Part shown: positions 22,716 to 31,821 of the stretch, in pieces | Numbering within the stretch: the stretch's first letter is position 1 | Layout: every line of letters starts with the position of its first letter | DNA from: UBA4644 sp964541085 | GTDB lineage: Bacteria > Bacillota > Clostridia > Oscillospirales > Butyricicoccaceae | Assembly (NCBI GenBank): GCA_964541085.1 | Contig: CAZIPA010000016.1 | Span: forward strand, 1-45,162 | DNA length: 45,162 nt | Reading direction: 5' to 3' | Notes under the pieces: generated by a model | What the model saw: only the letters and a program-made list of their open reading frames with translations | Told to the model about the DNA's origin: nothing | Database searches by the model: none | Program-made: the position numbers and the translations under genes

Positions 22716-24467
22716 TTATTTCTTCTTCCTGGACAGGATCAGCAGGACGACACCGGCGATGACCACCACAGCGGCACCGCAGCCAACCCACAGCAGGGTG
22801 CTGCTGCCTTCGGCCTGGGCAGGCTCGGCGGGCGCCTCGGGCTCGGCAGGGGTCTCGGGCTCGGCGGGAGTCTCAGGCTCGACAGGGGTTTCCGGCTCCA
22901 CAGGCGCTTCCGGCGTGGCCAGACCCTCAAAGGACACCGTGCCCACATAGGTGATGCCGTCGTTGCAGATGATGTACACGGTGGCGCTCTGGGCACCGTT
23001 GTCCACCAGACGCTTGGCACCCAGATTGATGGTGCTGCCGTTGGGCGCGCCCAGATACTGACGGTAATTGTTGGCGGTGGTGGGGGTGACAGGATCGGGC
23101 AGCTCAGCCGCGCCGCCGTTGTCCGCAATCAGGAAGGCCGTACCGGCACCCAGCCTTTTGGTCTTGGCAGAGAAGCCCGTGCCAAAGTCCATCAGCTCGC
23201 CGTCCAGATACAGCTCATACACATCTTCCTTTTCCGCAGAGGGCTTGAGCTCGATCTCCACACGGGTAGGCGCGTCCTGACCGGCATTGTTCTCCGGAGC
23301 GCTGTTGACGCTGTAGGCGATGCGGCTGACCCAGCAGACCTCCAGCTGCTCGGCCTTGTACAGGCGCAGAGCGCTCTGGGTGTCGCTGCCGGCGGCGGAG
23401 TCATTGCTGTAGAAATAATCCACACCATCGATGGTCTCATAGCCCACGATGCAGATCAGATGGCCGCCGGTGCTGTTGGCAGCGCCGTTTTCCAGATAGG
23501 GATAGCTGCCGTTGGGAGAGCTGGAATACTGCACACTCAGGGCAACGCTGCGGCCCTGTGCCAGCTCGTGGCGCACAAAGTCCAGATCGGCATAATGGGC
23601 ATAGGCGCTGAAGCCATAGCTTCCGGCGATGGCCACGGTATAGGACCAGTTGCCGAAGCCCTCATAGGTAAAGTCATATTCCCGCAGAGCGGTCTCTTCG
23701 GGGAACAGATCCAGACCACGGTCATTGAGCATCATGGTCATGCTGGTGGGACTGCAAATCACGCTGCCGATGGCGGAATCCCGCACCATCTGGCTGTAGC
23801 AGGGGGTATCCAGCAGCACCTTTTCGGGCAGAGCCTCGTCCCCGCCGGGAATGTAGGTAGGAATGGCCTGGCCGTCCAGGGTGTTCTGGAGAGAGGCGGA
23901 AACATTGCGCAGGGTGGGGGTAACGCCGGCATCATTGCTGTGCAGCGTCACCTGGAACTGAATCTTGCTGGCGGTCTCGCCGTCAGAGCCCTTGATATAG
24001 AAGGTATCGGTATCAATGGCAGCCAGCTCGTTGGAGCCGTTGGTGGAGCCGCGCTTGGTGTTGGTGCCCCATTTGCCCCAGGAGAGATAACCGCTCCATT
24101 CCTTCCTGACGGTGACATAGGCCCGAACCTTGACCTCGACCCAGCAGCCGTCGGGCGTATCCGCGCCCCAGCTGGCCACCAGATATTCAAAGTCGGGGAC
24201 GGAGATTTCTTCGGAGGTCCAGACGCCCTCCTGTGCGCCCTCTGCCAGACGCACTGCGCCGTCGCCCACCTCTTCGGTGACGACCACATCCTGAAGCTCA
24301 CCGGCAGACAGCGCCGCAGCGGAGCTCACACGAACGAAGTTGTCCTCGGCCACATCGCCCCAGACGCTCACATCATCCACATCCGCAAATACGCCAAAGC
24401 TCATCAGGGATGCACACAGAGCGCAGACGCAAAGCAGCGCCAACGACTTTTTCCAAAGCTGTTTCAT
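22716..24467 (-). CDS. Secreted C39-like cysteine peptidase with C-terminal membrane anchor
   Basis: 583 residues. Signal peptide (about 1-28), beta domain (about 40-195; YLVASWGADTPDGCWVEVKV and WSGYLSWGKWG, a pattern I know from the peptidase C39 family proteins of Gram-positives), then the papain-like domain (about 205-390) with Cys238 in SVICSPTSMTMML, His336 in STGGHLICIVGYE and Asp356 in YFYSNDSAAG. A beta region follows (about 395-515), then a spacer of AEPETP/VEPETP repeats (about 520-550), one hydrophobic helix (about 556-577) and a final RKKK: a wall-spanning, membrane-tethered enzyme without an LPxTG motif. It is a paralogue of the first half of the 18571-22554 protein. It follows the aldo/keto reductase gene by 58 bases; I see no strong separate promoter. 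Confidence 0.87.
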   Translation of the reverse strand: MKQLWKKSLALLCVCALCASLMSFGVFADVDDVSVWGDVAEDNFVRVSSAAALSAGELQDVVVTEEVGDGAVRLAEGAQEGVWTSEEISVPDFEYLVASWGADTPDGCWVEVKVRAYVTVRKEWSGYLSWGKWGTNTKRGSTNGSNELAAIDTDTFYIKGSDGETASKIQFQVTLHSNDAGVTPTLRNVSASLQNTLDGQAIPTYIPGGDEALPEKVLLDTPCYSQMVRDSAIGSVICSPTSMTMMLNDRGLDLFPEETALREYDFTYEGFGNWSYTVAIAGSYGFSAYAHYADLDFVRHELAQGRSVALSVQYSSSPNGSYPYLENGAANSTGGHLICIVGYETIDGVDYFYSNDSAAGSDTQSALRLYKAEQLEVCWVSRIAYSVNSAPENNAGQDAPTRVEIELKPSAEKEDVYELYLDGELMDFGTGFSAKTKRLGAGTAFLIADNGGAAELPDPVTPTTANNYRQYLGAPNGSTINLGAKRLVDNGAQSATVYIICNDGITYVGTVSFEGLATPEAPVEPETPVEPETPAEPETPAEPEAPAEPAQAEGSSTLLWVGCGAAVVVIAGVVLLILSRKKK

Positions 24468-24525
24468 AAATCATGTACCTCTTTTCTATACATTTCAATT
24501 GCTGACGCAAATGAGAAACGGGTGT

Positions 24526-25557
24526 TTACAGCAGACCTTTGCTCTTGCAGAAGTCCATAAAATAGCGGTAATTGTGCTGGAGCAGCTCAGGGGTGTCCAG
24601 CTCATAGGGACAGCGGGTGGCACACTGGCCGCAATGGAGACAGGTTTCGATGGTTTTCATCTTTTCGATCCATTCCGGCGTGGTGTAGCTCTGCCAGGGA
24701 GCCCGGTTCAGCATCAGCTTCATGCGGGCGGCATCGTGGATGGAAATGCCCATGGGACAGACCGCCTCACAATAGCCGCAGCCCCGGCAGAAGCCGCCCT
24801 GAAGCAGGGCACGATCCCGCTCCACGGCCTCCTGAAGCTCCGCCGTCAGCGTCAGCTCCTCCCGGGATGCCGTCAGGAAATCCTCCAGCTCACACTGCTT
24901 CTGCACGCCCCAGACGGGCAGCACATTGTCATACTGGGCCAGAAAGGCGTAAGCCGCCCGGGGGCTGGAGATGAGGCCGCCGCTCATGCCCTTCATGGCG
25001 ATGAGGCCGATGTTCTTCTCCTTGCAGACCTGAATGAGCTTCAGCTCCTCCGGGGTGGAAAGATAGTTCAGGGGGAATTGGATGGTGTCATACAGACCGC
25101 TTTCCGCAGCGGCCAGCGCCACATCCAGACGGTGAGAGGTCATGCCGATAAAGCGGGTCTTGCCGGCCTTCCGGGCCTCCAGCAGCGCGGCATAGGCACT
25201 TTCCGGATCATTGGGATCGGGCAGCTCGGGCAGACAGTGCAGCTGCCACAGGTCTACATGATCGGTGCCCAGCAGGGAAAGAGAGGTCTCCAGATCGGCC
25301 AGGGCGGCCTGACGGCTGCGGCCCATGGTCTTGGTGGCGATATACACGGAATCCCGCAGACCGCCGGCGAAGGCATAGCCGATTTTTTCCTCGCTGTCGG
25401 TATAGCCCCGGGCAGTGTCAAAAAAGGTCACGCCCTGTTCTCTGGCAAAGCGCAGCAGGGAAGCCGCATCTTCTTTGGAAATGCGCTGAATGGGCAGCGC
25501 GCCGAAGCCCGTTTTACAGACGGTCAGGCCGGTGCGGCCCAAGGTTACCTGTTTCAT
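24526..25557 (-). CDS. Aldo/keto reductase with two C-terminal 4Fe-4S motifs
   Basis: 343 residues. The N-terminal TIM barrel (about 1-270) has the aldo/keto catalytic set: Asp and Tyr in FFDTARGYTDSE, Lys in IATKTMG and His in WQLHC. The C-terminal part carries CRGCGYCEAVCP (about 275-286) and CLHCGQCATRCP (about 315-326), two ferredoxin-type clusters. This fusion is common in strict anaerobes and links carbonyl or other substrate reduction to ferredoxin-type electron transfer; substrate unknown. ATG 25557 follows AGGAGG. It starts 19 bases after the preceding gene and is probably part of the pgcA transcript. Confidence 0.92.
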   Translation of the reverse strand: MKQVTLGRTGLTVCKTGFGALPIQRISKEDAASLLRFAREQGVTFFDTARGYTDSEEKIGYAFAGGLRDSVYIATKTMGRSRQAALADLETSLSLLGTDHVDLWQLHCLPELPDPNDPESAYAALLEARKAGKTRFIGMTSHRLDVALAAAESGLYDTIQFPLNYLSTPEELKLIQVCKEKNIGLIAMKGMSGGLISSPRAAYAFLAQYDNVLPVWGVQKQCELEDFLTASREELTLTAELQEAVERDRALLQGGFCRGCGYCEAVCPMGISIHDAARMKLMLNRAPWQSYTTPEWIEKMKTIETCLHCGQCATRCPYELDTPELLQHNYRYFMDFCKSKGLL

Positions 25558-25576
25558 AATGTTGCCTCCTGTTGTT

Positions 25577-26137
25577 TCAGTCCATCAGGCTGGTGTCCCG
25601 GGACAGGACAGACAGCTCGATGGTGTCTCCGGTGACATACCAGCGGCCATCCTGAAAGAGCAGCTGGGCCACGCCGGTGAGGGATTCCGTTCCGGCATCT
25701 CCGGCCAGATTCAGCTGAAAGGCCACCAGAGAGAAGTTTTCCGTGGCGGGATAGGTCTCCTGCACGGTGGCAAGATAGCTGCGGCTGTCCGCGGCCTCTT
25801 CCAGAATATCCACGGTGAGGGAGGGATTTTCACCCACCACGCCCAGACACTCCGACTGCCACCGGGCCAGAAAGCTGAAATTGGTGCCGCCGGTGGTGAG
25901 ACGGTTGTAGGTGTTTTCCTGATTGGCGGGAATTACGCAGTCGATGAGAGAATCAATGCCGCCCTCGCCCAGATAGATGGCCTTGTAATACTGCTCCAGC
26001 GTACCTTTTGCCGTGCCCCGGCCGGTGTAGGCAGGCAGGGCAAACAGCACAACGGCAGCCACAAGGGCCACGCAGAGGGCGATGGCAGCCGCCACGATCA
26101 GCGTTTTCTGCCTGGAATGGTTCGTTTTTTCGTTCAT
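25577..26137 (-). CDS. Membrane-anchored hypothetical protein
   Basis: 186 residues. A short cytosolic start (MNEKTNHSRQK), one membrane helix (about 13-35, LIVAAAIALCVALVAAVVLF) and an outside domain of about 150 residues. A GTLEQYYKAIYLGEGGIDSL helix is followed by alternating strands, ending in LTGVAQLLFQDGRWYVTGDT, a layout that resembles small NTF2/DUF4878-like extracytoplasmic domains. I cannot name a family. Spacing to neighbours is 19 and 29 bases, so it belongs to the phosphohexomutase operon. Confidence 0.75.
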   Translation of the reverse strand: MNEKTNHSRQKTLIVAAAIALCVALVAAVVLFALPAYTGRGTAKGTLEQYYKAIYLGEGGIDSLIDCVIPANQENTYNRLTTGGTNFSFLARWQSECLGVVGENPSLTVDILEEAADSRSYLATVQETYPATENFSLVAFQLNLAGDAGTESLTGVAQLLFQDGRWYVTGDTIELSVLSRDTSLMD

Positions 26138-26166
26138 AACAGTTCTCCGGTTCTTTGGATTCAGGC

Positions 26167-27870
26167 TTACAGGGCCAGAATGGTCTGCTCCGCCGCCAGT
26201 GCGCAGCTCTGCGCCCGGGCATCGGCCTCTGCCATGCTGCCGCCCTGCATCAGGGCATAGATTTTGATTTTAGGCTCGGTGCCGGAGGGCCGGATCACCA
26301 GCGTTTCTCCGGTTTCCAGCTCATAATACAGCACATTGGAGCCGGAAATCTCCGTGGGCTCCTGCCGGTCGCCCTCCCGACGGATGCCGGGCTGATAGTC
26401 CCGGAAGGCCTTTACGGCAATGCCGTCCAGCGCCGCCGGAGGCTGCTGCCGCAGGGCCGCCATAATGTGGGCCATGCGATTCATGCCGTCCTCGCCGGGC
26501 AGCATCACATTCCGGGTGCATTCGCCATAGCTGCCATAGCGCCGGGCGATTTCCTCCAGACCGTCCAGCACGGTCATACCCCGGCTGCGATACCAGGCGG
26601 CCATTTCACACAGCAGCAGGGAGGCCACCACACCGTCCTTGTCCCGGGCATGATCGCCGATCATATAGCCGTAGGATTCTTCATAGGACAGGATGAAATG
26701 ATACTTGCCCTCCTGCTCCAGCTCGGCCAGCTTTTCCGCCATAAACTTGAAGCCGGTAAAGGTGTTGAAGCACCGGGCCCCGTGGTTTTCCGCAATTTTC
26801 TGGGCCAGCGGCGTGGTGACGATGGTCTTCAGCAGGCAGGGATTTTCCGGAAGAATGCCGGTCTCGGCCCCGTGCTCCAGAATATAGTGCAGCAGCAGCA
26901 CGCCGGTGCGGTTGCCGGAGACGGGAACAAAGTCGCCGTTTTTGTCCCGCACCACAATGCCCACCCGGTCAGAGTCCGGATCGGTGCCGATGATGAAATC
27001 GGCGTTTTCCGCCTTTGCCAGCTGAATCGCCATGGCAAAGCCCCGGGGATCCTCCGGGTTGGGACTGATGACCGTGGGGAAGGTGCCGTCGGGACGCAGC
27101 TGCTCCGGCACCGGCAGGAAGTGCTTCAGGCCCTGCTTTTCCAGCACCCGGGGCACGATAAAGCCGCCCACGCCGTGGAAGGCGGAATAGACCACACGGA
27201 AATCGCCATCCCGGGCCAGCAGGGTGGGATCTACGGCGCATTTCAGCACGGCGTCGATATACAGCCGGTCAAAATCCTCCTCCAGCCAGGTGAGGGTGGC
27301 GGGACGGTCACATTCCATCCGGGGAGCGAGAGGATCAATGTGCTCCATCTCCTTTGCCACCAGCGCGGCCTGCTCCGGGGGAAGCTGTGCGCCGCCGTTC
27401 CAGTAGACCTTATAGCCGTTGTATTCCTTGGGATTGTGGCTGGCGGTAACATTGATGCCCGCCGCCGCGTCAAAGTGCCGCACGGCAAAGCTCAGCTGGG
27501 GCGTGGGACGGCATTCCCGGAACATCCGTACAGGAATCCCGTGGCATTGCAGCACATGGGCAGCCTCCTCCGCGAAAAAGCGGGAATGGATGCGGCAGTC
27601 ATAGCAGATGCAGACGCCCTTTTCCGCCAGACCGCTTTGCAGAATCACGGCGGCAAAGGCAGTGGTGGCCTGACGGATGATATATTCGTTCATGCGGTTG
27701 AGCCCCATGCCCATCAGCCCCCGCAGTCCGGCGGTGCCGAACTCCAGTGTGCGGTAAAAACGGTCACGAATGTCCGCTGCATCGGTCAGAGAGGTGAGCT
27801 CCTGCCGCTGCTGCTCCGTGAGAACGGGAGATTGGGACCAGCGAAGGTATTCCGCGTTGCTGTCAGTCAT
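26167..27870 (-). CDS. pgcA: Phosphoglucomutase/phosphomannomutase family (phospho-sugar mutase)
   Basis: 567 residues, the length of the PgcA-type alpha-phosphoglucomutases of Firmicutes. Domain 1 has FGTAGLRGLMGMGLNRMN and the phosphoserine loop VTASHNPKEYNGYK (Ser about 144). The metal loop is DPDSDRVGIV (about 300), a sugar-binding loop lies near LSYEESYGYMIGD, and the phosphate-binding tail has RPSGTEPKIK. It interconverts glucose-6-P and glucose-1-P (and possibly mannose phosphates) for surface glycan and glycogen synthesis. ATG has AAAGGAG upstream. A TATAAT lies at 27912-27917. It heads the leftward cluster that runs to the C39 peptidase. Confidence 0.93.
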   Translation of the reverse strand: MTDSNAEYLRWSQSPVLTEQQRQELTSLTDAADIRDRFYRTLEFGTAGLRGLMGMGLNRMNEYIIRQATTAFAAVILQSGLAEKGVCICYDCRIHSRFFAEEAAHVLQCHGIPVRMFRECRPTPQLSFAVRHFDAAAGINVTASHNPKEYNGYKVYWNGGAQLPPEQAALVAKEMEHIDPLAPRMECDRPATLTWLEEDFDRLYIDAVLKCAVDPTLLARDGDFRVVYSAFHGVGGFIVPRVLEKQGLKHFLPVPEQLRPDGTFPTVISPNPEDPRGFAMAIQLAKAENADFIIGTDPDSDRVGIVVRDKNGDFVPVSGNRTGVLLLHYILEHGAETGILPENPCLLKTIVTTPLAQKIAENHGARCFNTFTGFKFMAEKLAELEQEGKYHFILSYEESYGYMIGDHARDKDGVVASLLLCEMAAWYRSRGMTVLDGLEEIARRYGSYGECTRNVMLPGEDGMNRMAHIMAALRQQPPAALDGIAVKAFRDYQPGIRREGDRQEPTEISGSNVLYYELETGETLVIRPSGTEPKIKIYALMQGGSMAEADARAQSCALAAEQTILAL

Positions 27871-27911
27871 AAAAATGCTCCTTTCATGGGTGTTATAAAG
27901 ATACAGAATAC

Positions 27912-27940
27912 ATTATACCATACTCTTCGACAGTTTTCAC
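27912..27940 (-). promoter_or_regulatory. Probable promoter of the pgcA cluster
   Basis: Minus-strand TATAAT (27917-27912) with a poor -35 (GTGAAA, 17 bases upstream). It is divergent from the cysK promoter. Confidence 0.5.
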
Positions 27941-27984
27941 CCTGATTTTCAAATTTTATTTTGCCGCTTTTCTCTTCCGGCTGC

Positions 27985-28013
27985 TTGACAAAAAAAGGGA
28001 AGGGGGCTATAAT
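27985..28013 (+). promoter_or_regulatory. Perfect consensus promoter of cysK
   Basis: TTGACA at 27985-27990, 17 bases, TATAAT at 28008-28013. The leader of about 65 bases shows no recognised riboswitch. Confidence 0.92.
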
Positions 28014-28082
28014 CCGGGCGTAAACACCGGGCGGCGGGAACGCTGCCCTCTGCTGCTATCGTATGAACAGGAGGAAATACCC

Positions 28083-29015
28083 ATGAGCAGAGTCTATACA
28101 TCCGTGGAACAGCTCATCGGCGGCACGCCGCTGCTGGAGCTTACCCATATTGCACAGCAGGAGGGTCTGTGTGCCCGGCTGCTGGCCAAGCTGGAATATC
28201 TGAATCCCGCCGGAAGCGCCAAGGACCGGGTGGGTCTGGCCATGATCCGTGGGGCAGAGGCCCGGGGCGAGCTGAAGCCCGGCTCGGTGATTATCGAGCC
28301 TACCTCCGGCAATACCGGCATCGGTCTGGCGGCTGTGGCTGCCGTGCGGGGCTATCGTACCGTCATTGTCATGCCGGACACCATGAGCGAAGAGCGCCGC
28401 CGGATTATGGGCGCCTATGGCGCGGAGCTGGTGCTCACCGACGGAAAACTGGGAATGCAGGGGGCCATTGACAAAGCCCGGGCGCTGGCAGAGGAAATCC
28501 CCGGCAGCTTTATCCCCGGACAGTTTGAAAATCCCGACAACGCCCTGGCACATTATACCTCCACCGGGCCGGAGATCTGGCAGGATACGGAGGGCGCAGT
28601 GGATATCTTTGTGGCCGGTGTGGGCACCGGCGGCACCATCACCGGCGTGGGACGCTATCTGCGGGAGCAGAAGCCCGGGGTGCGCATCGTGGCAGTGGAG
28701 CCTGCGGGCTCTCCGGTGCTGGCCGGGGGCAAGGCAGGCCCCCACGGCCTGCAGGGCATCGGCGCGGGCTTTGTGCCGGAGGTGCTGGACACGGGCATCT
28801 ATGATGAGATCATCCCGGTAAGCAATGAAGACGCCTTTGCCATGGGCCGGGCCATCTGCCGGAAGGAGGGTGTGCTGGTGGGCATTTCCTCCGGTGCTGC
28901 CCTGTGGGCGGCGATTCAGGTGGCCCGCAGACCGGAAAATCAGGGCAAGACCGTTGTGGTGCTGCTGCCCGACACCGGCGACCGCTATCTTTCCACCGCC
29001 ATGTTTCAGGAATAA
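28083..29015 (+). CDS. cysK: Cysteine synthase (O-acetylserine thiol-lyase)
   Basis: 310 residues of the PLP fold-type II family: IGGTPLLEL, PLP lysine in NPAGSAKDR (Lys47), the substrate loop EPTSGNTGIGLAAV, the phosphate-binding GVGTGGTITGVG, GIGAGFVPEVLD and GISSGAA. It makes cysteine from O-acetylserine and sulfide in the cytosol. AACAGGAGG precedes the ATG. It stands alone between a consensus promoter and a bidirectional terminator, and there is no cysE next to it. Confidence 0.95.
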   Translation: MSRVYTSVEQLIGGTPLLELTHIAQQEGLCARLLAKLEYLNPAGSAKDRVGLAMIRGAEARGELKPGSVIIEPTSGNTGIGLAAVAAVRGYRTVIVMPDTMSEERRRIMGAYGAELVLTDGKLGMQGAIDKARALAEEIPGSFIPGQFENPDNALAHYTSTGPEIWQDTEGAVDIFVAGVGTGGTITGVGRYLREQKPGVRIVAVEPAGSPVLAGGKAGPHGLQGIGAGFVPEVLDTGIYDEIIPVSNEDAFAMGRAICRKEGVLVGISSGAALWAAIQVARRPENQGKTVVVLLPDTGDRYLSTAMFQE

Positions 29016-29035
29016 ATAAAACAGAAAAAGACAGA

Positions 29036-29073
29036 CCCGGCGCACCCTTTTCGGGAAAGCGCCGGGCCTTTTT
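29036..29073. terminator. Bidirectional terminator between cysK and the DHHW gene
   Basis: CCCGGCGC and GCGCCGGG form the stem. TTTTT follows on the plus strand and a T-rich tract on the minus strand; it sits between two converging genes. Confidence 0.85.
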
Positions 29074-29085
29074 GCATTAAAACGC

Positions 29086-30249
29086 TCAGTCAAAGGCGAA
29101 CATATGGGGAGAAACGCCTGCGTACAGAACCACCACGGCATCGGGGCGGATCAGCCGGACATAATCCGCCACCGTCTCCGCACCGTCCACACCCTTCCAA
29201 TAGCGCACATCAACGGTGTGAACCTCTCCTGCCGCCAGCGCCAGAAAGGGCGTCACCACGCAGGAATAGGAATCCCGCAGCACCAGCACCCGTGGCCCGT
29301 CCTCCTGCCGATGATTTTCGATGACCTGAAGGGGAAAATCGCCGCCGGTATAGGTGGTATAGGGCGTGCCCTGATAGATGTCCTCAATTTGCAGAAAGCT
29401 TTTTACCAGCAGCGTCTCGTCAAAGCTGCCGGTGCGGGTGCCCAGACGGTCTGTTACCGTCAGCTCTGTGGGAAAGTCCGGGGTCAGCAGGGGGAAATCA
29501 TCCAGCCCCAGCGGGGTGAAATACCGTCCCACCTTTTTGCCCTCCGAGCCAAGAAAGAGCTGGGGATAGACCTGCGTCTGATAGCGGTCCGCCGCCAGCG
29601 CCTCCGTGTCCAGCGGAACCTGCGGCAGCGCCCGGCAAAGCTCCCCTGCCGCCCACAGCCCGGTCTGGGGCAGCCAGTGATGATCCGTGTGAAAATAACA
29701 GTCCTCCATGGAAAGCCCCTGTGCCGCCATGGAATCCATCAGATTCAGCACCGGAATCTCCCGGGCCGTCAGCTGCTCCGTCAGCGCCAGCAGATTGTCC
29801 CGCACCGGATTGTTCTCTTCTCCGGACAGGGAATATTTGTTGGGGGCCATCACATAGAGAAAGGGAATGTCCAGCCCGTCCGCCGCAGACTTCAGCCGGG
29901 CACAGGAATCCGCCATTTCCGCCAGCGTTTCCGCATCGGCCACGGCGGGGGTAAAGGCCAGAAAATCATTGTCCAGCCGCACCACCGTGGCATCCTCCTT
30001 CACCACCTGCCGGGTGCAGGTGAGACGATACCACAGGGACCACAGATCAATGAGCTCATTTTTATAGCGCAGCTTTTTGGAGGCTGTATCCACGCCGGAG
30101 ATAAAGCCGTCCACATCCCCCTGACGCACCAGCCGGGAGGCTGCCTGCCGGGTTTCGGCGCGCAGCGTCTGGGAGCACAGACCCACCGCGAGAAAGACCG
30201 CCGCCGCGAAAAACAGCAGCATGGAATAGCGAAAGCGAAGCTTTTTCAT
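29086..30249 (-). CDS. DHHW-motif extracytoplasmic protein (AlgX/AlgJ-like SGNH fold)
   Basis: 387 residues. One N-terminal membrane helix (about 8-25, MLLFFAAAVFLAVGLCSQ), then an outside domain with VMAPNKYSLSG, the signature FHTDHHWLPQTG (about residue 192) and a late VLRDSYSCVVTPFLA, which matches the catalytic or ligand Ser/Asp segments of the AlgX/AlgJ/DHHW group. Such proteins work with a membrane-bound O-acyltransferase to O-acetylate surface polysaccharide. ATG 30249 (TAGGTG upstream) is preferred to GTG 30258. It lies 9 bases after the acyltransferase stop, so the pair is one operon. Confidence 0.85.
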   Translation of the reverse strand: MKKLRFRYSMLLFFAAAVFLAVGLCSQTLRAETRQAASRLVRQGDVDGFISGVDTASKKLRYKNELIDLWSLWYRLTCTRQVVKEDATVVRLDNDFLAFTPAVADAETLAEMADSCARLKSAADGLDIPFLYVMAPNKYSLSGEENNPVRDNLLALTEQLTAREIPVLNLMDSMAAQGLSMEDCYFHTDHHWLPQTGLWAAGELCRALPQVPLDTEALAADRYQTQVYPQLFLGSEGKKVGRYFTPLGLDDFPLLTPDFPTELTVTDRLGTRTGSFDETLLVKSFLQIEDIYQGTPYTTYTGGDFPLQVIENHRQEDGPRVLVLRDSYSCVVTPFLALAAGEVHTVDVRYWKGVDGAETVADYVRLIRPDAVVVLYAGVSPHMFAFD

Positions 30250-30258
30250 AGCACACAC

Positions 30259-31674
30259 CTAAAAGTTGAAATAGATGAAGGGGTTGTGGGAACTGCTTTC
30301 CAGACTGGCCACCGACAGCACAAACAGGCAGAACAGCAGACCCTGATACAGCAGCTGGGGTGCCGCCCGCTCCACCGGCAGACGCTTTTTCAGCCATTGT
30401 CCCACGGGCATACTGAACAGCACCGCAGCCAGCAGCGGCAGCAGCGCCGTGCGCATATCCCGGAGGAAAATGCCGTCCGTCCAGCCGTTGCTGCCCAGCA
30501 TGGCGGCGAAATACTGTCCGGCGTGGGCAAGACTGTCCGCCCGGAACAGCACCCAGCCCAGCAGCACGCCCAGCAGCGTCCCGCACCGGCAGAGCACAGA
30601 CACCGGCAGCCGGTGCTCCTTTTTGTCCAGACCGGTGATTTTTTCCGTCATCAGCAGCAGAAAATGCCACAGTCCCCAGGCCACAAAGGTCCAGTTGGCC
30701 CCGTGCCAGATGCCGGTGAACAGCCACACCAGAAACAGATTCAGCAGGTTTCGGCGGCGGGAGACCCGGTTGCCGCCCAGAGGAATGTACACATAATCCC
30801 GGAACCAGCTGCCCAGCGAAATGTGCCATCTGCGCCAGAACTCCGTGACAGAGCGGGAAATGTAGGGATAATTGAAGTTTTCCAGAAAATGAAAGCCGAA
30901 CATCCGGCCCAGACCGATGGCCATATCGCTGTAGCCGCTGAAGTCAAAGAAGATTTGCAGGGTATAGCACACCGCCCCCAGCCAGGCATAGGCCGCGCCG
31001 ATCTCCCCGGTGTGGTCAAAGGCATAGTCGGCAAAGACGGAAAGGCTGTTGGACAGCAGCACTTTTTTGCTCAGGCCCACCACAAACCGGGCAAAGCCGT
31101 CGAAAAAGTCCTCGGAGGTCTCCTTCCGGTGGACGATTTCCTCCGCCACCGTCTGATACCGCACGATGGGCCCGGCGATGAGTTGGGGAAAGAGGGATAC
31201 ATACAGGGCCACATGGATCAGGCTGCGCTGCATCTCTCCCTGTCCCCGATACACATCCAGCACATAGGACAGGGCCTGAAAGGTAAAGAAGGAAATACCG
31301 ATGGGCAGGGTGATGGCGGGGACGGTCAGCTCCGGTGAAACCAGCCGGGAAAGGGTTTTGAGGGTAAAGGTGAGATATTTGAACACAAACAGCAGCGACA
31401 GGTTGAACACCACGGCGCACACCACCCAGCGGCGGGCACGGCGGGGCTGTCCCTTTTGCAGATTGCCGCCCACCCGCAGGCCCAAAAGCCAGTTTGCAAG
31501 GATGGAAAGGAGCATCACCAGTACAAACCGTGGCTCACCCCAGGCATAGAAAAACAGGCTGGCCAGCGTTAAAAAGACATTCTGAAACCGCCGGGAGCGA
31601 AACAGGGGACAATAATAAATCAGAAGCACTGCCGGCAGGAAATAATAGAGAAAGGTCGTGCTGGAAAACAGCAT
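30259..31674 (-). CDS. MBOAT-family O-acyltransferase (AlgI/DltB-like)
   Basis: 471 residues and about ten membrane helices. Landmarks: start MLFSSTTFLYYFLPAVLLIY, PIGISFFTFQALSYVLDVYR, a FDFSGYSDMAIGLGRMFGF loop, RRWHISLGSWFRDYVYIPLG and the catalytic histidine in FTGIWHGANWTF. It transfers acyl groups across the membrane to an extracellular acceptor, here presumably a cell-surface glycan together with the DHHW protein. There are no dlt genes nearby, so D-alanylation is unlikely. Promoter at 31713-31741. Confidence 0.93.
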   Translation of the reverse strand: MLFSSTTFLYYFLPAVLLIYYCPLFRSRRFQNVFLTLASLFFYAWGEPRFVLVMLLSILANWLLGLRVGGNLQKGQPRRARRWVVCAVVFNLSLLFVFKYLTFTLKTLSRLVSPELTVPAITLPIGISFFTFQALSYVLDVYRGQGEMQRSLIHVALYVSLFPQLIAGPIVRYQTVAEEIVHRKETSEDFFDGFARFVVGLSKKVLLSNSLSVFADYAFDHTGEIGAAYAWLGAVCYTLQIFFDFSGYSDMAIGLGRMFGFHFLENFNYPYISRSVTEFWRRWHISLGSWFRDYVYIPLGGNRVSRRRNLLNLFLVWLFTGIWHGANWTFVAWGLWHFLLLMTEKITGLDKKEHRLPVSVLCRCGTLLGVLLGWVLFRADSLAHAGQYFAAMLGSNGWTDGIFLRDMRTALLPLLAAVLFSMPVGQWLKKRLPVERAAPQLLYQGLLFCLFVLSVASLESSSHNPFIYFNF

Positions 31675-31712
31675 AGCATCACTCCCCGGAAAAGCATAAA
31701 AATATATACAAT

Positions 31713-31741
31713 ATCATAGAAGAAAAGCCTTTCTTTGTCAA
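31713..31741 (-). promoter_or_regulatory. Promoter of the MBOAT-DHHW operon
   Basis: Minus-strand TTGACA (31741-31736), 17 bases, TATGAT (31718-31713). Confidence 0.85.
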
Positions 31742-31777
31742 GCAAGGCCCGCCGGGGAGAAGGCCGCCGCAGGACGC

Positions 31778-31804
31778 AAAAACGGCAGGCCCGAAGGCCC
31801 GCCG
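31778..31804 (-). terminator. Terminator of trpB2
   Basis: Minus-strand stem CGGCGGGCC / GGCCTGCCG with a TTCG tetraloop, followed by TTTTT. Confidence 0.88.
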
Positions 31805-31821
31805 AAGAAGGAAAGAAAGGC

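Noticed and set aside
30259..31674. dltB of a D-alanylation operon
   Set aside because: No dltA, dltC or dltD; the partner is a DHHW-type protein, so O-acylation of another polymer is more likely.
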